Origin: Chlorobium sp.
Lineage (GTDB): Bacteria; Bacteroidota; Chlorobiia; Chlorobiales; Chlorobiaceae
Reading direction: 5' to 3'
NCBI GenBank assembly: GCA_005862285.1
Contig: SZXW01000014.1
Location: forward strand, 62,001 to 126,000
Length of the DNA: 64,000 nucleotides
In this document: positions 42,323-51,276 of the stretch, piece after piece
Layout: the number at the start of each line of letters is the position of its first letter
Position numbering within the stretch: position 1 is the first letter of the stretch
Notes under the pieces: generated by a model
Databases searched by the model: none
What the model saw: the letters and a program-made list of their open reading frames with translations, nothing else
What the model was told of the DNA's origin: nothing
Program-made: the position numbers and the translations under genes

Positions 42323-42997
42323 TCAAGGCTTTAGAGTAAATGCTTTCTCTCCTTCAAGCTCAGCCTTTCGTTCTCTGATATATTTTATTACAGCAATAAT
42401 AATCATAAGAAAAAAAACTACAGTGATCGGAACAGTGTAAATCTCAACAAATAATCCGATCTTCTCCCATTTATTGCCAAGATAATAGCCGCCATATATT
42501 AAAAGGGAGTTCCAGGCCGTTGCGCTTAAACCTGCAGCGATAAAGACCATAACGGCATTAAGATTCATAAGACCGATTACCGGAGATATGAGCGAACGGG
42601 ATCCCAAAAGAAACCGGTTGATCAGCACCGCAAAATATCCATACTTTGAAAATCTCATTCTAAGCGCAGTTAACTCATTTTTAGGAAAGCGCTTATAAAT
42701 CCTGTTCAACCATTGATATTCTGATATTCCGTTATCATGCTCAAATATTCTAGTCCCGAACTTTCTGAATAAAATATAAATAGAAATAAAGCCGAGGGTT
42801 GATCCAAAAGATGGCCAAAAAATAGCCATAAAAATATTGAGTTTCGTATAAAAAAGCAGAAATCCTATAAGCGCTATAAATATATCAAGTGGTAAAAAAG
42901 GTATAAAGTTTTTGAAAAATGATATTAGAAACAGAGAGATATAGAGAGAAAAGGGATCTGCCGAAAGCAAAAAAGAAATAATTGTTTCACGCATCAC
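42323..42997 (-). CDS. DedA/VTT-domain membrane protein
   Basis: The 224-residue protein has a VTT-domain layout with about five membrane segments, including KNFIPFLPLDIFIALIGFLL, the loop RFSKYGYFAVLINRFLLGSR with a conserved arginine, and a C-terminal helix. DedA proteins are phospholipid (undecaprenyl-phosphate or PE) flippases or transporters. Many ATA and AAA codons make it more AT-rich than its neighbours, which suggests transfer. It lies next to the restriction scar. A second DedA gene is at 49484-50164. Confidence 0.85.
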   Translation of the reverse strand: MMRETIISFLLSADPFSLYISLFLISFFKNFIPFLPLDIFIALIGFLLFYTKLNIFMAIFWPSFGSTLGFISIYILFRKFGTRIFEHDNGISEYQWLNRIYKRFPKNELTALRMRFSKYGYFAVLINRFLLGSRSLISPVIGLMNLNAVMVFIAAGLSATAWNSLLIYGGYYLGNKWEKIGLFVEIYTVPITVVFFLMIIIAVIKYIRERKAELEGEKAFTLKP

Positions 42998-43137
42998 TAT
43001 AACTTCTAATATTTAAAGAATTCCATTTCTTGAACATGATAAATTTCTAATCAAAGGTAAATTACATCGGGCATCCTTGTTATTTTCATATGTAACTTGC
43101 GTTGCTAACCGCAAGATCTTCCCATGCTGATCTTTCC

Positions 43138-43704
43138 TTACAATCCGAAAAAAGCAAAAATTCCAAACCCGACACCACAACCGGCACAAGCCAAACTTAT
43201 GTTGAGCAGCCATTTCCTGCGGGTTAGCAGTGACATGGCTGCAAGCGAAATGGCGATCTGCAGAGTTGTCGCCCCCGTAGCCCAGAGATGATGCTCATGC
43301 ATAAGCCTTTCTGATCGTTTTTCAGAATTTTCCGACAGTTTTTCTTCTGCTTCAGCTTTCTTCCGGATTTCCTCTTTTTCATTTCCATATCGAGTAGCAT
43401 TATTTTTGCTGATTTCCTGATTTTTACCCGTTGTAAGCATCGTTGCGAGCTCAGCAATATTTTGCCTGTTGTTTTTCGACTGGTAATAATTCCATTGATC
43501 GGCCGCTTCGGTTTTCTTGATCGTTGCATCATTTTTCAAAATGATAGCTTCTCCGAGGGAAGCGCTTGCTTCATAGGAAAGTAACGCACCCAATGTGGCC
43601 ATAATTGACGTGAAAATCGCAATACGGCTGTTAAACGCATTCGATTTTTCTTCTCCTTCGAGAATCTCATCATGAGGTCCTTTAACTTCAAATTCTTCAC
43701 TCAC
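43138..43704 (-). CDS. DUF4337 membrane protein
   Basis: The 188-residue protein has the DUF4337 pattern: a helix IAIFTSIMATLGALLSYEAS, the block AADQWNYYQSKNNRQNIAEL, a charged coiled-coil stretch and two C-terminal helices. Function is unknown. It is in the same minus-strand stretch as DedA, 140 bases upstream of it. Confidence 0.87.
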   Translation of the reverse strand: MSEEFEVKGPHDEILEGEEKSNAFNSRIAIFTSIMATLGALLSYEASASLGEAIILKNDATIKKTEAADQWNYYQSKNNRQNIAELATMLTTGKNQEISKNNATRYGNEKEEIRKKAEAEEKLSENSEKRSERLMHEHHLWATGATTLQIAISLAAMSLLTRRKWLLNISLACAGCGVGFGIFAFFGL

Positions 43705-43877
43705 GGAATCTCCTCCCTAATTTTTCCTTCTTCAGCTTTGCTTGTCGGGCAGAAAAAACTTAATATACAACAAGCGTTTCACCTTCCCTTTTTAGTCATA
43801 TGTAGCCTAACAACCTCGACGATATCGAGGCTGAAGACGGTATAACCTTTTTTAATAAAAACTTACATGAGCAGCTC

Positions 43878-44078
43878 ATGCTGGGACAAATGGATGTCAT
43901 CCTGATCGGTGGTGCGATACTGTTACTTTTCGGACCTAAAAAGTTTCCCGACCTTATGAAAGGGCTCGGACAAGGGATGAAAGAGTTTAAAAAAGCTCAG
44001 ACTGATTTTGAAGAGCAAGTGACAAAATCGGTTACTTCTTATGAAACCACGAATAAACCGGAAGAAAACAAACCTTAA
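43878..44078 (+). CDS. tatA: Sec-independent translocase component TatA/TatE
   Basis: The 66-residue protein has a short N-terminal helix (VILIGGAILLLFGPKKFPDL) with the FGPKKFPDL hinge, then an amphipathic helix and a polar tail, as in TatA/E. It forms the pore part of the twin-arginine pathway for folded proteins. No tatB or tatC is adjacent. Confidence 0.9.
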   Translation: MLGQMDVILIGGAILLLFGPKKFPDLMKGLGQGMKEFKKAQTDFEEQVTKSVTSYETTNKPEENKP

Positions 44079-44595
44079 AATTAATATAAGCGCTAATCCT
44101 CAGGAATCCGTTTCAATATTGTAAATTTTTGACTGCTGCTCGAAACCGATAATCATCCTGTCGATGCTCGTTACTCATTTTAATAAGAATGGAATCTTCA
44201 GATCGAATCCTTGAAAGATACCATCATTGATACAGACAAACCAATTGGCCTTATAGCAGGGAGACCTTGAAAATTTGAATAATAACCGGCATGATTGACA
44301 GGTACACCTCCTAAGGATGGTATCTATAAATCCCCGTTATTCAGATAAATGGCCGTTTTCAGAATGGCACACAAGTTTTGTGAATACAACGTCAGGTACG
44401 TATAAGTATCGGCAAGCATGGAAATAGCGAATGATACTTTCAATCCGGAAGGATTTTTTGTATCAAGACAAGAACACAATCCCCCCGAATTTCCCGTCGC
44501 TGATAACTTCCAGCAATGCCTTTCAGATGTTTTTGCAATCATTATTTCATAAGGAATTATAATGACCATTCAATCAGATAAGGGCACCGCTATTT
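44079..44595. other. Non-coding gap between tatA and the DUF1003 pseudogene
   Basis: No convincing gene is seen. One short plus-strand frame (44418-44552, 44 codons, beginning MEIANDTFNPEGFF) could be a decayed fragment, but it has no ribosome site and no recognisable family. Confidence 0.4.
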
Positions 44596-44703
44596 ATTGT
44601 CGTGAGAAGCACGAGTGCAAGGCGGACGGAGCGGAGAAACCGGAGTGTACATGCAGTACATGAGGATTTCGAGCACCGCCCAACGCAGCAATAGGGCTTC
44701 GGA
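44596..44703. repeat. GC-rich repeat with central GTAC palindrome
   Basis: The segment runs from GTGAGAAGCACGAGTGCAAG through TGTACATGCAGTACA at about 44645-44660 to AACGCAGCAATAGGGCTTC. From memory, similar sequence is dispersed in several bacterial genomes, but I cannot check this. It lies at the 5' end of a decayed DUF1003 gene and may have replaced its original start. Confidence 0.45.
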
Positions 44704-45243
44704 ACAAATAAATAGAGGTGCCCATAATTTTCAGACAAAATCTCCTTCAGACATCCCAGGTAATTATTACCGGTTTCATGATCAACACCGGCACCTCGAA
44801 CCTGTATTCGGAAGTGACTGGTTTGCGTTGAAAGCAGAAGCGTTTGCCCGTTTTTTTGGAACACCTCTTTTTTTGGTTTCTCAGACTGTAATTGTCTTGC
44901 TTTGGATAGGTCTCAATGTGATCGGGTGGGCCAGGTTTGATGTTTATCCATTCATTCTTCTGAATCTGGCGTTTAGTCTGCAGGCAGCGCCGCCCCATTA
45001 ATTCTTCTGGCGCAGACACGTCAGGCCGATAGAGACAAGGCACACGCTGAAGCGGATGCCCAACATCGCGAATCCCTTGCAATGGCAAGCGAACAGAGAG
45101 AATTACTGGCCGCGAAGCAGAATGAGCAACTTTTAAAACTGCTTGAACAGAACACAGAACTTACCGTGCTTGTCAAAGAGTTGACTTCACATATAGAAAC
45201 ACTGACAAATGATGTTCACCAGAAAGTTGTAGCTGAAAAATAA
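44615..45243 (+). pseudogene. Frameshifted DUF1003 membrane protein
   Basis: The first part encodes a DUF1003 core: FGSDWFALKAEAFARFFGTP, then two membrane helices ending AFSLQAA, after which the frame stops at a TAA (about 44998). In the next frame the family sequence resumes at once, PLILLAQTRQADRDKAHAEA, and runs to TAA 45241-45243 with a coiled-coil tail. The family normally has AAYAAPLILLAQ, so about four bases appear lost near 44988. The N-terminal region is inside a repeat and looks unoriginal. Confidence 0.8.
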
Positions 45244-45294
45244 AGAAAAACACGTGCAGCTTGATGGCATCCTGAATGAATCCTGCACAAGAGT

Positions 45295-46035
45295 TTACTG
45301 TTCCCCCTGTTTCTCGGTCAGATATTTCCAGTATTTCATGGGCATGTTGGATTTCTGCAACCGGGGATTCCTGCGTTCGGATATGGCGATGGTGCCGAAG
45401 AAGGTTTTCCAGAGCGCCTGCACCGCTTTCTCCTCCTCTGACAGGGCTGGCGCGGTGAACTGTTCGATAGCACCGAGCATGAGGGTTCCCCTGTTCCAGC
45501 GGGCGGCTGTTCGGCGCCGGACGTCGTAGATAAACCAGTTCTCGGCCCTGAGCCGCTTGCTGAAATGCAGGGCGAGGGGATGGATGATGTTGTTGTCCGG
45601 CTCCATTTTCGCCAGGTATGCGCCGTCCTGCAGCTTTTCGAAACGCAGAAGCCCTTTCATACGGTGCAGTTCCCGGCCGGCTTTCCTTGCAACCGTGACG
45701 ATCTCCTTCACTGCCGGATGGGTGAGGTAGCCGTTCACCTTGCTGCCATGCCGCATGGCAAGTGAGAGATAGCGCAACATACTTGTTTCCAACCCTTCCC
45801 TCTCTGCCATCGTGAAATAGTAAAAGGTATAGGCCGCTTCGGAAGCCTGCTTCTGCAGGCGGCTGAAAAATTCCTCGGCCGCGGCAGTATCGGTTGAAAT
45901 GTAGCAGCCTTCCTCGAAAAGCGTGTTTTCCCGCTCGGCAAGGGTGACACGTTCAACATCATCTTCTTCCGAAATAATATGCGCTACCGCACTCAGCAGG
46001 CCTTCGGAGGTACCATCGTAGAGGTAGCGGTTCAT
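45295..46035 (-). CDS. TIGR03915-family (DUF4130-type) SAM-partner protein
   Basis: From ATG 46035 the product has 246 residues and starts NRYLYDGTSEGLLSAVAHII, the form typical of the family. Later blocks are HPLALHFSKRLRAENWFIYD and PMKYWKYLTEKQ. Family members sit beside the TIGR03916 radical-SAM gene and are thought to act with it in DNA metabolism. Here the two genes are four bases apart on the same strand. An upstream frame extension to 46194 overlaps the neighbour and is less likely. Confidence 0.87.
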   Translation of the reverse strand: MNRYLYDGTSEGLLSAVAHIISEEDDVERVTLAERENTLFEEGCYISTDTAAAEEFFSRLQKQASEAAYTFYYFTMAEREGLETSMLRYLSLAMRHGSKVNGYLTHPAVKEIVTVARKAGRELHRMKGLLRFEKLQDGAYLAKMEPDNNIIHPLALHFSKRLRAENWFIYDVRRRTAARWNRGTLMLGAIEQFTAPALSEEEKAVQALWKTFFGTIAISERRNPRLQKSNMPMKYWKYLTEKQGEQ

Positions 46036-46039
46036 TGCA

Positions 46040-47302
46040 TCAGGCGAAGAGTCCCGGAAGGACAAGTTGTTTCGGCGGTTCGACAACCATAATGTCGCTG
46101 CCGCTCCCGAGCAGCAGGCGGTTGCGAAGCTGGGGCACGGAGCCTGCCGGTTTTTCAAAAGGCCTGCCCGAACAGGTGATGAAATATCTGGCACGCTTCA
46201 TGACCACTCCGATTTTCTTCAGACCTTCGGGAGTGATGACGGAAAAACGCCGGGCGGTGATGATCCTGCGGGCCGATGTCACGCCGATGCCGGGAACACG
46301 CAGCAGAGTAGCATAGTCAGCACGGTTGATCTCGACGGGATAGAACTCGGGATGCCTCAGAGCCCACGCGGTCTTGGGATCGAACGATTCGTCAAGGTTC
46401 GGCATATCGTCCGACAGGATCTCTTCAGCCGAGAAACCGTAAAAGCGCAGCAGCCAGTCCGCCTGGTAAAGACGGTGCTCCCGGAGGAGAGGAGGTGCCG
46501 CAAGGACAGGTAGCCGGTTGTCTTCGTTGACCGGTACGAATGCCGAATAGTAGACACGCTTCAGGTTCATTTTCCGGTAGAGCCCCTGCGAAAGCTTGAG
46601 TATCTGGAAATCGCTTTCCGGGCTGGCGCCGACGATCATCTGGGTGCTCTGGCCAGCCGGGGCGAACTTAGGGGCTTTCCGGCTCGTACGGCGCTCGAGG
46701 AGGTTCTGGCCTATCTCCCTGCCGATAAGCGACATCGGTTCGAGAATGGAGAATTTTTCTTTCTGCGGTGCAAGGCGTTTCAGCGATTCATGCGACGGCA
46801 GTTCGATATTGACGCTGATGCGGTCGGCATAAAGGCCCGCGCGTCTGACCAGTTCCGGACTGCTGCCGGGAATGATCTTCAGATGGATATAGCCTCGGAA
46901 CCGCTCTTCGTTGCGCAGGATTTCAACCACGCTGATCATGCATTCCATAGTCTGGTCCGGGCTTTTCATGACCGCCGAACTGAGGAAAAGCCCTTCGATG
47001 TAATTACGCCGGTAGAAATCCATGGTGAGATCGGCCACTTCGCGTGCTTCGAAGGATGCTCTTTCGACCGGATTGGAAGAGCGGTTCACACAATAGGCAC
47101 AATCGTAAATACAATCGTTGGAAAGCAGGATTTTCAGAAGCGAAATGCAGCGGCCGTCGTCGGACCACGAGTGGCAGATACCGCTCTGAGACGTGTTCCC
47201 GGTGCTGAAAGGATTGCCTTCCCTGCTGCACCCGCTCGAAGCGCACGATGCGTCGTATCGCGCCGCTCCGGAAAGGATCTGAAGTTTCGCAAGCGTTTCC
47301 AT
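46040..47302 (-). CDS. Putative DNA modification/repair radical SAM protein (TIGR03916)
   Basis: The 420-residue protein has the radical-SAM triad C64, C68 and C71 in SNDCIYDCAYCVNRSS. Four more N-terminal cysteines (C20, C25, C43, C52) could hold a second cluster or zinc. Near the C-terminus is a helix-hairpin-helix, LLRVPGIGVTSARRIITARR, which suggests DNA contact. The family role in DNA repair or modification is predicted rather than shown. It is translationally close to the TIGR03915 gene. Confidence 0.9.
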   Translation of the reverse strand: METLAKLQILSGAARYDASCASSGCSREGNPFSTGNTSQSGICHSWSDDGRCISLLKILLSNDCIYDCAYCVNRSSNPVERASFEAREVADLTMDFYRRNYIEGLFLSSAVMKSPDQTMECMISVVEILRNEERFRGYIHLKIIPGSSPELVRRAGLYADRISVNIELPSHESLKRLAPQKEKFSILEPMSLIGREIGQNLLERRTSRKAPKFAPAGQSTQMIVGASPESDFQILKLSQGLYRKMNLKRVYYSAFVPVNEDNRLPVLAAPPLLREHRLYQADWLLRFYGFSAEEILSDDMPNLDESFDPKTAWALRHPEFYPVEINRADYATLLRVPGIGVTSARRIITARRFSVITPEGLKKIGVVMKRARYFITCSGRPFEKPAGSVPQLRNRLLLGSGSDIMVVEPPKQLVLPGLFA

Positions 47303-47354
47303 GAAGGCAATATAGTCAAGAAAGCGTTAAGAGTGCAGGACGGAACAGCACCAT

Positions 47355-48833
47355 TCAGACAATGCCTCTCGGGGCCTGCTGCAGGAGCAGTTCCACCGTC
47401 CGGCGCGCCCCTGTCACTACTCCAGGCAAAGATTGGCCCGGAAAAATGGAATCACCGACCAGATAAAGGTTCGCGTAGCGTGTTGCTGGGCCGCGTACCC
47501 TGAAAAGCGATGTCTGTGGATAACCTCCCACGCAGCCGTTCTGCCGTCCGGTATAGCGTTCCCAGGTAACCGGTGTTCCTGCGCTGATGCTCCTCACGGC
47601 ATCACGTGCGCCGGGAAATTGCTCCGAAAGCACATCGAACAGCTTTTGCGTGTACATATCCTTCAACTCCCTGTAGGCGGACTGACCCTTATTGAGGGCT
47701 TCGAACCAGGGTTTCGACTCTGCATGCGTCGAGATGGTCACCGCGCGCAATCCTTCAGGCGCTCTGCCGGGTTCATCGTCAGGGGAAATGGAAGCGAATA
47801 TCGAATCGCCTTCCGTGAGTTTTCCGTTTCTGCTGACAATTTGAACATGCCTGGCCGGAAGGTTCCTGAAAAGCTCAGGCTCCATTCCGAGATAGAGGGT
47901 AAATGCGCTCCAGAGGTGCAGCCCTTCCTTTTCAGGCTCAAGTGCGGTTTCCGATCCCTCGATCCCGGCAAGGGATGCAGGGGTCATATTCGCTAAAACA
48001 AAATCGGTGGCAAAAGCGCCTCCGTCCGATGTTTCCAGACCGATAACCTGCCTTCGCACGGAATCGATGCGAATGACTTTCTGCCGGTAAAGCACCACGC
48101 CATCGTATTTTTCGATAGCCCCTGCAAGCCGTGAAGCCACCGCGCCCATGCCGCCTTCGACACGAAAGGTGCCCGAAGCGGGAAGATCGAGCGCTATTGC
48201 CGCATTGACGGCGTTGGCAAACTGCGATGTGGTTTGCACGGAAACAAGCAGCTGCGCATCGATAAACCGTACAAATTCCGGATCATGGTGCAGGTCATGC
48301 GAAGCGAGCCATTCATATGCGCTTTTCGATGCGAATTTCAGCAGGATCGCGGAAGCCGGCAGTCCGGCAAATCCTTTACGGATAAGATTACCGAGATCGC
48401 GAGGACCTTTCACGGGCCAGGACAGACCACCTTTTGCAAGTTTCCAGAGCAGTCTGGCAAGAGCGGATTGTTCCTCCCAGAAAGCCTTTGTTTTCGGGAA
48501 GCGCTGCAGTATTTCAACCCTGCCGGCGGACAGGTCGAGACAGATATCGCCATCACGGTATTCCCATGCAACAGGTTCAGGTTTGACCGGCCAGGCAATA
48601 TCCAGCTCCTTTCCAAGTTCATCCATCGGGCCCCCCGGATGGAAACCGCAACCGATCGTCGCACCGGTATCGAATCGGAACCCCTCCCTTGAAAAGGTTG
48701 CAGCACACCCTCCCGGATAGTCCTGCGCCTCGAGCACTGTCACCATCGCGCCACGCTTTGCAAGCATGGCTCCGGCAGCAAGCCCGCCGATACCGGCGCC
48801 GATAATCATGACATGCATATCTTGAACATCCAT
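47355..48833 (-). CDS. FAD-dependent carotenoid desaturase/isomerase-type oxidoreductase
   Basis: The 492-residue protein (from ATG 48833) has an N-terminal dinucleotide fold, VMIIGAGIGGLAAGAMLAKR, followed by VLEAQDYPGGCAATF, and the C-terminal LYLVGDSIFPGQSLPGVVTG. This is the CrtI/CrtH (phytoene desaturase / carotenoid isomerase) superfamily. In green sulfur bacteria the candidates are CrtH-like isomerases or CrtD-like desaturases, but no crt neighbour helps to choose. ATG 48818 is an equally possible start. Confidence 0.82.
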   Translation of the reverse strand: MDVQDMHVMIIGAGIGGLAAGAMLAKRGAMVTVLEAQDYPGGCAATFSREGFRFDTGATIGCGFHPGGPMDELGKELDIAWPVKPEPVAWEYRDGDICLDLSAGRVEILQRFPKTKAFWEEQSALARLLWKLAKGGLSWPVKGPRDLGNLIRKGFAGLPASAILLKFASKSAYEWLASHDLHHDPEFVRFIDAQLLVSVQTTSQFANAVNAAIALDLPASGTFRVEGGMGAVASRLAGAIEKYDGVVLYRQKVIRIDSVRRQVIGLETSDGGAFATDFVLANMTPASLAGIEGSETALEPEKEGLHLWSAFTLYLGMEPELFRNLPARHVQIVSRNGKLTEGDSIFASISPDDEPGRAPEGLRAVTISTHAESKPWFEALNKGQSAYRELKDMYTQKLFDVLSEQFPGARDAVRSISAGTPVTWERYTGRQNGCVGGYPQTSLFRVRGPATRYANLYLVGDSIFPGQSLPGVVTGARRTVELLLQQAPRGIV

Positions 48834-49093
48834 GGCCTGTAGAACTATATTTTCTGTATCAATAAGCAATGCCAGCCATACGGATGGAAGAAACGTTCCC
48901 CATGGTGACAAGATTGCGATAATTGAATCGATGAAAATATAACCCCGGTAAAGATCAGGAAGTTCTCACCGCAAAAACCATAGTATACGTATCGAAGCAA
49001 TACCACCAGAGCTTTTGGCCCGGAAAGGGATGGATGAGTCTTTTCGGAAGGATAAAAAAGTGAGGGATCCCGAAGAGGTAACTGAAAAAAGTG

Positions 49094-49167
49094 TCGGCGT
49101 AGCGGGATTCGAACCCACGACCCCTTCCACCCCAAGGAAGTGCGCTACCAGGCTGCGCTATACGCCG
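49094..49167 (-). tRNA. tRNA-Pro (anticodon GGG)
   Basis: On the minus strand the acceptor arms CGGCGTA and TACGCCG pair exactly. The anticodon arm is CTTCC-TTGGGGT-GGAAG, giving GGG. The T arm includes GGGTTCGAATCCC. The 3' CCA is not encoded (ACA follows). Confidence 0.97.
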
Positions 49168-49294
49168 AAATCATCGAAAAGGGTACTGATTATAATAAAA
49201 TTCAGGGATTAAAATAACATTTTTTACAGGGTTTCAGCTCGTTTCGGCTTGCATAGTCCCGTCAGAAGCTCCCATTCTATTGAGATATAAAAAC

Positions 49295-49479
49295 TTATCA
49301 ACAATACCCATATAACACATCAAACTTTTTAACATCGAGACAGGTAATAGTGAAAATAACGGCAAAAATCATTTATATTATTATATAAAAATAACTTAAT
49401 CTGTATTTCAATATCTTGCGGACCATCCGGAAACATCTGAAAACGTAAAAAACGACAGGTATTCAACAAGTTATCCACA
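49295..49479. other. AT-rich gap with two DnaA-box-like sites
   Basis: TTATCAACA at 49295-49303 is one base off the DnaA box and TTATCCACA at 49471-49479 is a perfect box. Between them is an AT-rich tract at about 49360-49400. No gene is seen between the tRNA and the DedA gene (49168-49483). This could be a DnaA-binding or replication-linked site; a chance match is not excluded. Confidence 0.4.
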
Positions 49480-49483
49480 TTTC

Positions 49484-50164
49484 TCAAACATTTGCACCGG
49501 CATCATGCCTGCCGAAACGGTATTTCAGGTAACCGATGACCGGCGGCACAAGGGAAACGGCAATAATGGCAAGGAATATCAGTTTCCGGTTCTGCTGCAC
49601 TACGGGAAACTGCCCGAAAAAATAGCCGCTGTAACAGAAAAGGCATACCCAGAACAGTGCGCCACCGATGCTGAAGAGAATGAAACGGCCGTATGACATC
49701 GAACCGATACCGGCAACAAACGGGGAAAACGTTCTGATAATGGGAATGAAACGCGCTATGATCACCGTCTTGCCTCCATGTTTTTCATAAAAGGCATGAG
49801 TTTGTGCAAGATGGTCCGGATTGAAAAATTTTGATTTCCTGAAACCGAATACCTTAGGGCCGATCCGGCGTCCAATGAAATAATTGAGGTTATCACCGAT
49901 GAATGCGGCGGAAAAAAAGATAAGGACAAGAATGTGGGGATCAAGAGATGAACCTTTCAGGGAGGCAAGTGTTCCTGCTGCAAAAAGCAGAGAATCACCG
50001 GGAAGAAAAGGTGTCACAACCAGACCTGTTTCACAGAAAACGATAAGGAACAATATACCGTATATCCATATTCCATATTGAGTTACAAGAAACAGCAAAT
50101 GGGTATCGATATGCATGATAAAATCAATTACAAAAGATACCAGTCCGTTCAGTGAATAGTCCAT
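49484..50164 (-). CDS. DedA family membrane protein
   Basis: The 226-residue protein is a classical DedA/VTT transporter, with FCETGLVVTPFLPGDSLLFA, then FIGDNLNYFIGRRIGPKVF, the loop HAFYEKHGGKTVIIARFIPI with the conserved arginine, and FSPFVAGIGSMSYGRF. DedA proteins move undecaprenyl phosphate or phospholipids across the inner membrane. It is monocistronic. Confidence 0.93.
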   Translation of the reverse strand: MDYSLNGLVSFVIDFIMHIDTHLLFLVTQYGIWIYGILFLIVFCETGLVVTPFLPGDSLLFAAGTLASLKGSSLDPHILVLIFFSAAFIGDNLNYFIGRRIGPKVFGFRKSKFFNPDHLAQTHAFYEKHGGKTVIIARFIPIIRTFSPFVAGIGSMSYGRFILFSIGGALFWVCLFCYSGYFFGQFPVVQQNRKLIFLAIIAVSLVPPVIGYLKYRFGRHDAGANV

Positions 50165-50306
50165 TGTCTGTCGATAAAGAATGAAAAACCAGGGATAACC
50201 GGTTAAGCTGCATTCCTGGGTTCACCTTCGAGAGTGAAGGCTGAAAAGTTATTATTGTTGTATATATTAGTTTTTTTTGCTCGAGAGAAAAAATCAGGGA
50301 TCGATA

Positions 50307-51194
50307 ATGAGTTATCTTGACACAGACCGCTGCAGACTTTACTATGAAGACAGTGCCGAACATGATCCATCCGGTTTCCACAAACCGGCCGTGCTGTTTG
50401 TAAACGGCTGGGCAATTTCATGCAGGTACTGGAGACCGCTGATCGAGAAACTGTCTCAGAAATACCGCTGCATCGTCTACGACCAGAGCGGTACCGGCAG
50501 AACCGTGATCAGGGGGTACAAGCCTGCGTTCACTATTGAAGGATTCGCCAGCGAGGCTGGCAGGCTCATCGAGTACCTCGGGCTCGATAAAACAAGGAAC
50601 CTGCATATTGTCGGGCACTCGATGGGAGGAATGGTTGCAACGGAACTCTGCCTCCGGTACCGCGATGCCCTGCTTTCGGCATCCATCGTTGCATGCGGTA
50701 TTTTCGAAGAAACCGCCTTTACCTCGCTCGGGCTCTTTTTTCTCGGGGGGCTTATCGATGTTTCCATGAATTTCCGCAACGTCTTTCTGGTCGAACCGCT
50801 CAGAAGCATGTTCATCAAACGGGCGGCGACAAAAGAGATAAGCAGGGATTACCACGATATCATCATCGAGGATTTCACCCAGTCCGACAAGGAGGCAACC
50901 AACGCTGTCGGAAAGTTTTCCATCGATCCGGAAGCTCTCAGGGCATATACCCGTCATGTCATCCAAATCCCTTCTCCTGTTCTCTGCTGTGTAGGTATGG
51001 CTGACCATACCATTCCTCCTGAAGGGACCATAACCCTTTACGAAAGACGGCTGGCGGAAACCGCAACGCCGACAAAACTGGCAAAATTCATGGACCTCGG
51101 ACACCTGCCCATGCTTGAAGACACTGCAAGGTTTGCCGGTGCCCTTGAAAAACATTTTGAATTTGCCGAACAATTTTATAAAAAGACACCCTGA
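50307..51194 (+). CDS. Alpha/beta hydrolase
   Basis: From ATG 50307, preceded by AGGGA, the product has 295 residues. The oxyanion-strand VLFVNGWAISCRYWRPLIEK, the nucleophile elbow GHSMGGMVATEL, and the late catalytic histidine in FMDLGHLPMLEDTARF mark the fold. The substrate is unknown; the family includes esterases, haloperoxidase-like enzymes and BchO-like proteins. It is on the same strand as the PBP gene 82 bases later. Confidence 0.85.
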   Translation: MSYLDTDRCRLYYEDSAEHDPSGFHKPAVLFVNGWAISCRYWRPLIEKLSQKYRCIVYDQSGTGRTVIRGYKPAFTIEGFASEAGRLIEYLGLDKTRNLHIVGHSMGGMVATELCLRYRDALLSASIVACGIFEETAFTSLGLFFLGGLIDVSMNFRNVFLVEPLRSMFIKRAATKEISRDYHDIIIEDFTQSDKEATNAVGKFSIDPEALRAYTRHVIQIPSPVLCCVGMADHTIPPEGTITLYERRLAETATPTKLAKFMDLGHLPMLEDTARFAGALEKHFEFAEQFYKKTP

Positions 51195-51276
51195 GAAACC
51201 TGATCCGGTTGACAGGTCTGCAATCGATGAGCATGCGTCTGCCTTGAAATATGAATACTATGCGTAAAACATCAAG

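Noticed and set aside
44324-44569. Minus-strand frame of 81 codons between tatA and the DUF1003 pseudogene
   Set aside because: No motif, start signal or neighbour supports it.
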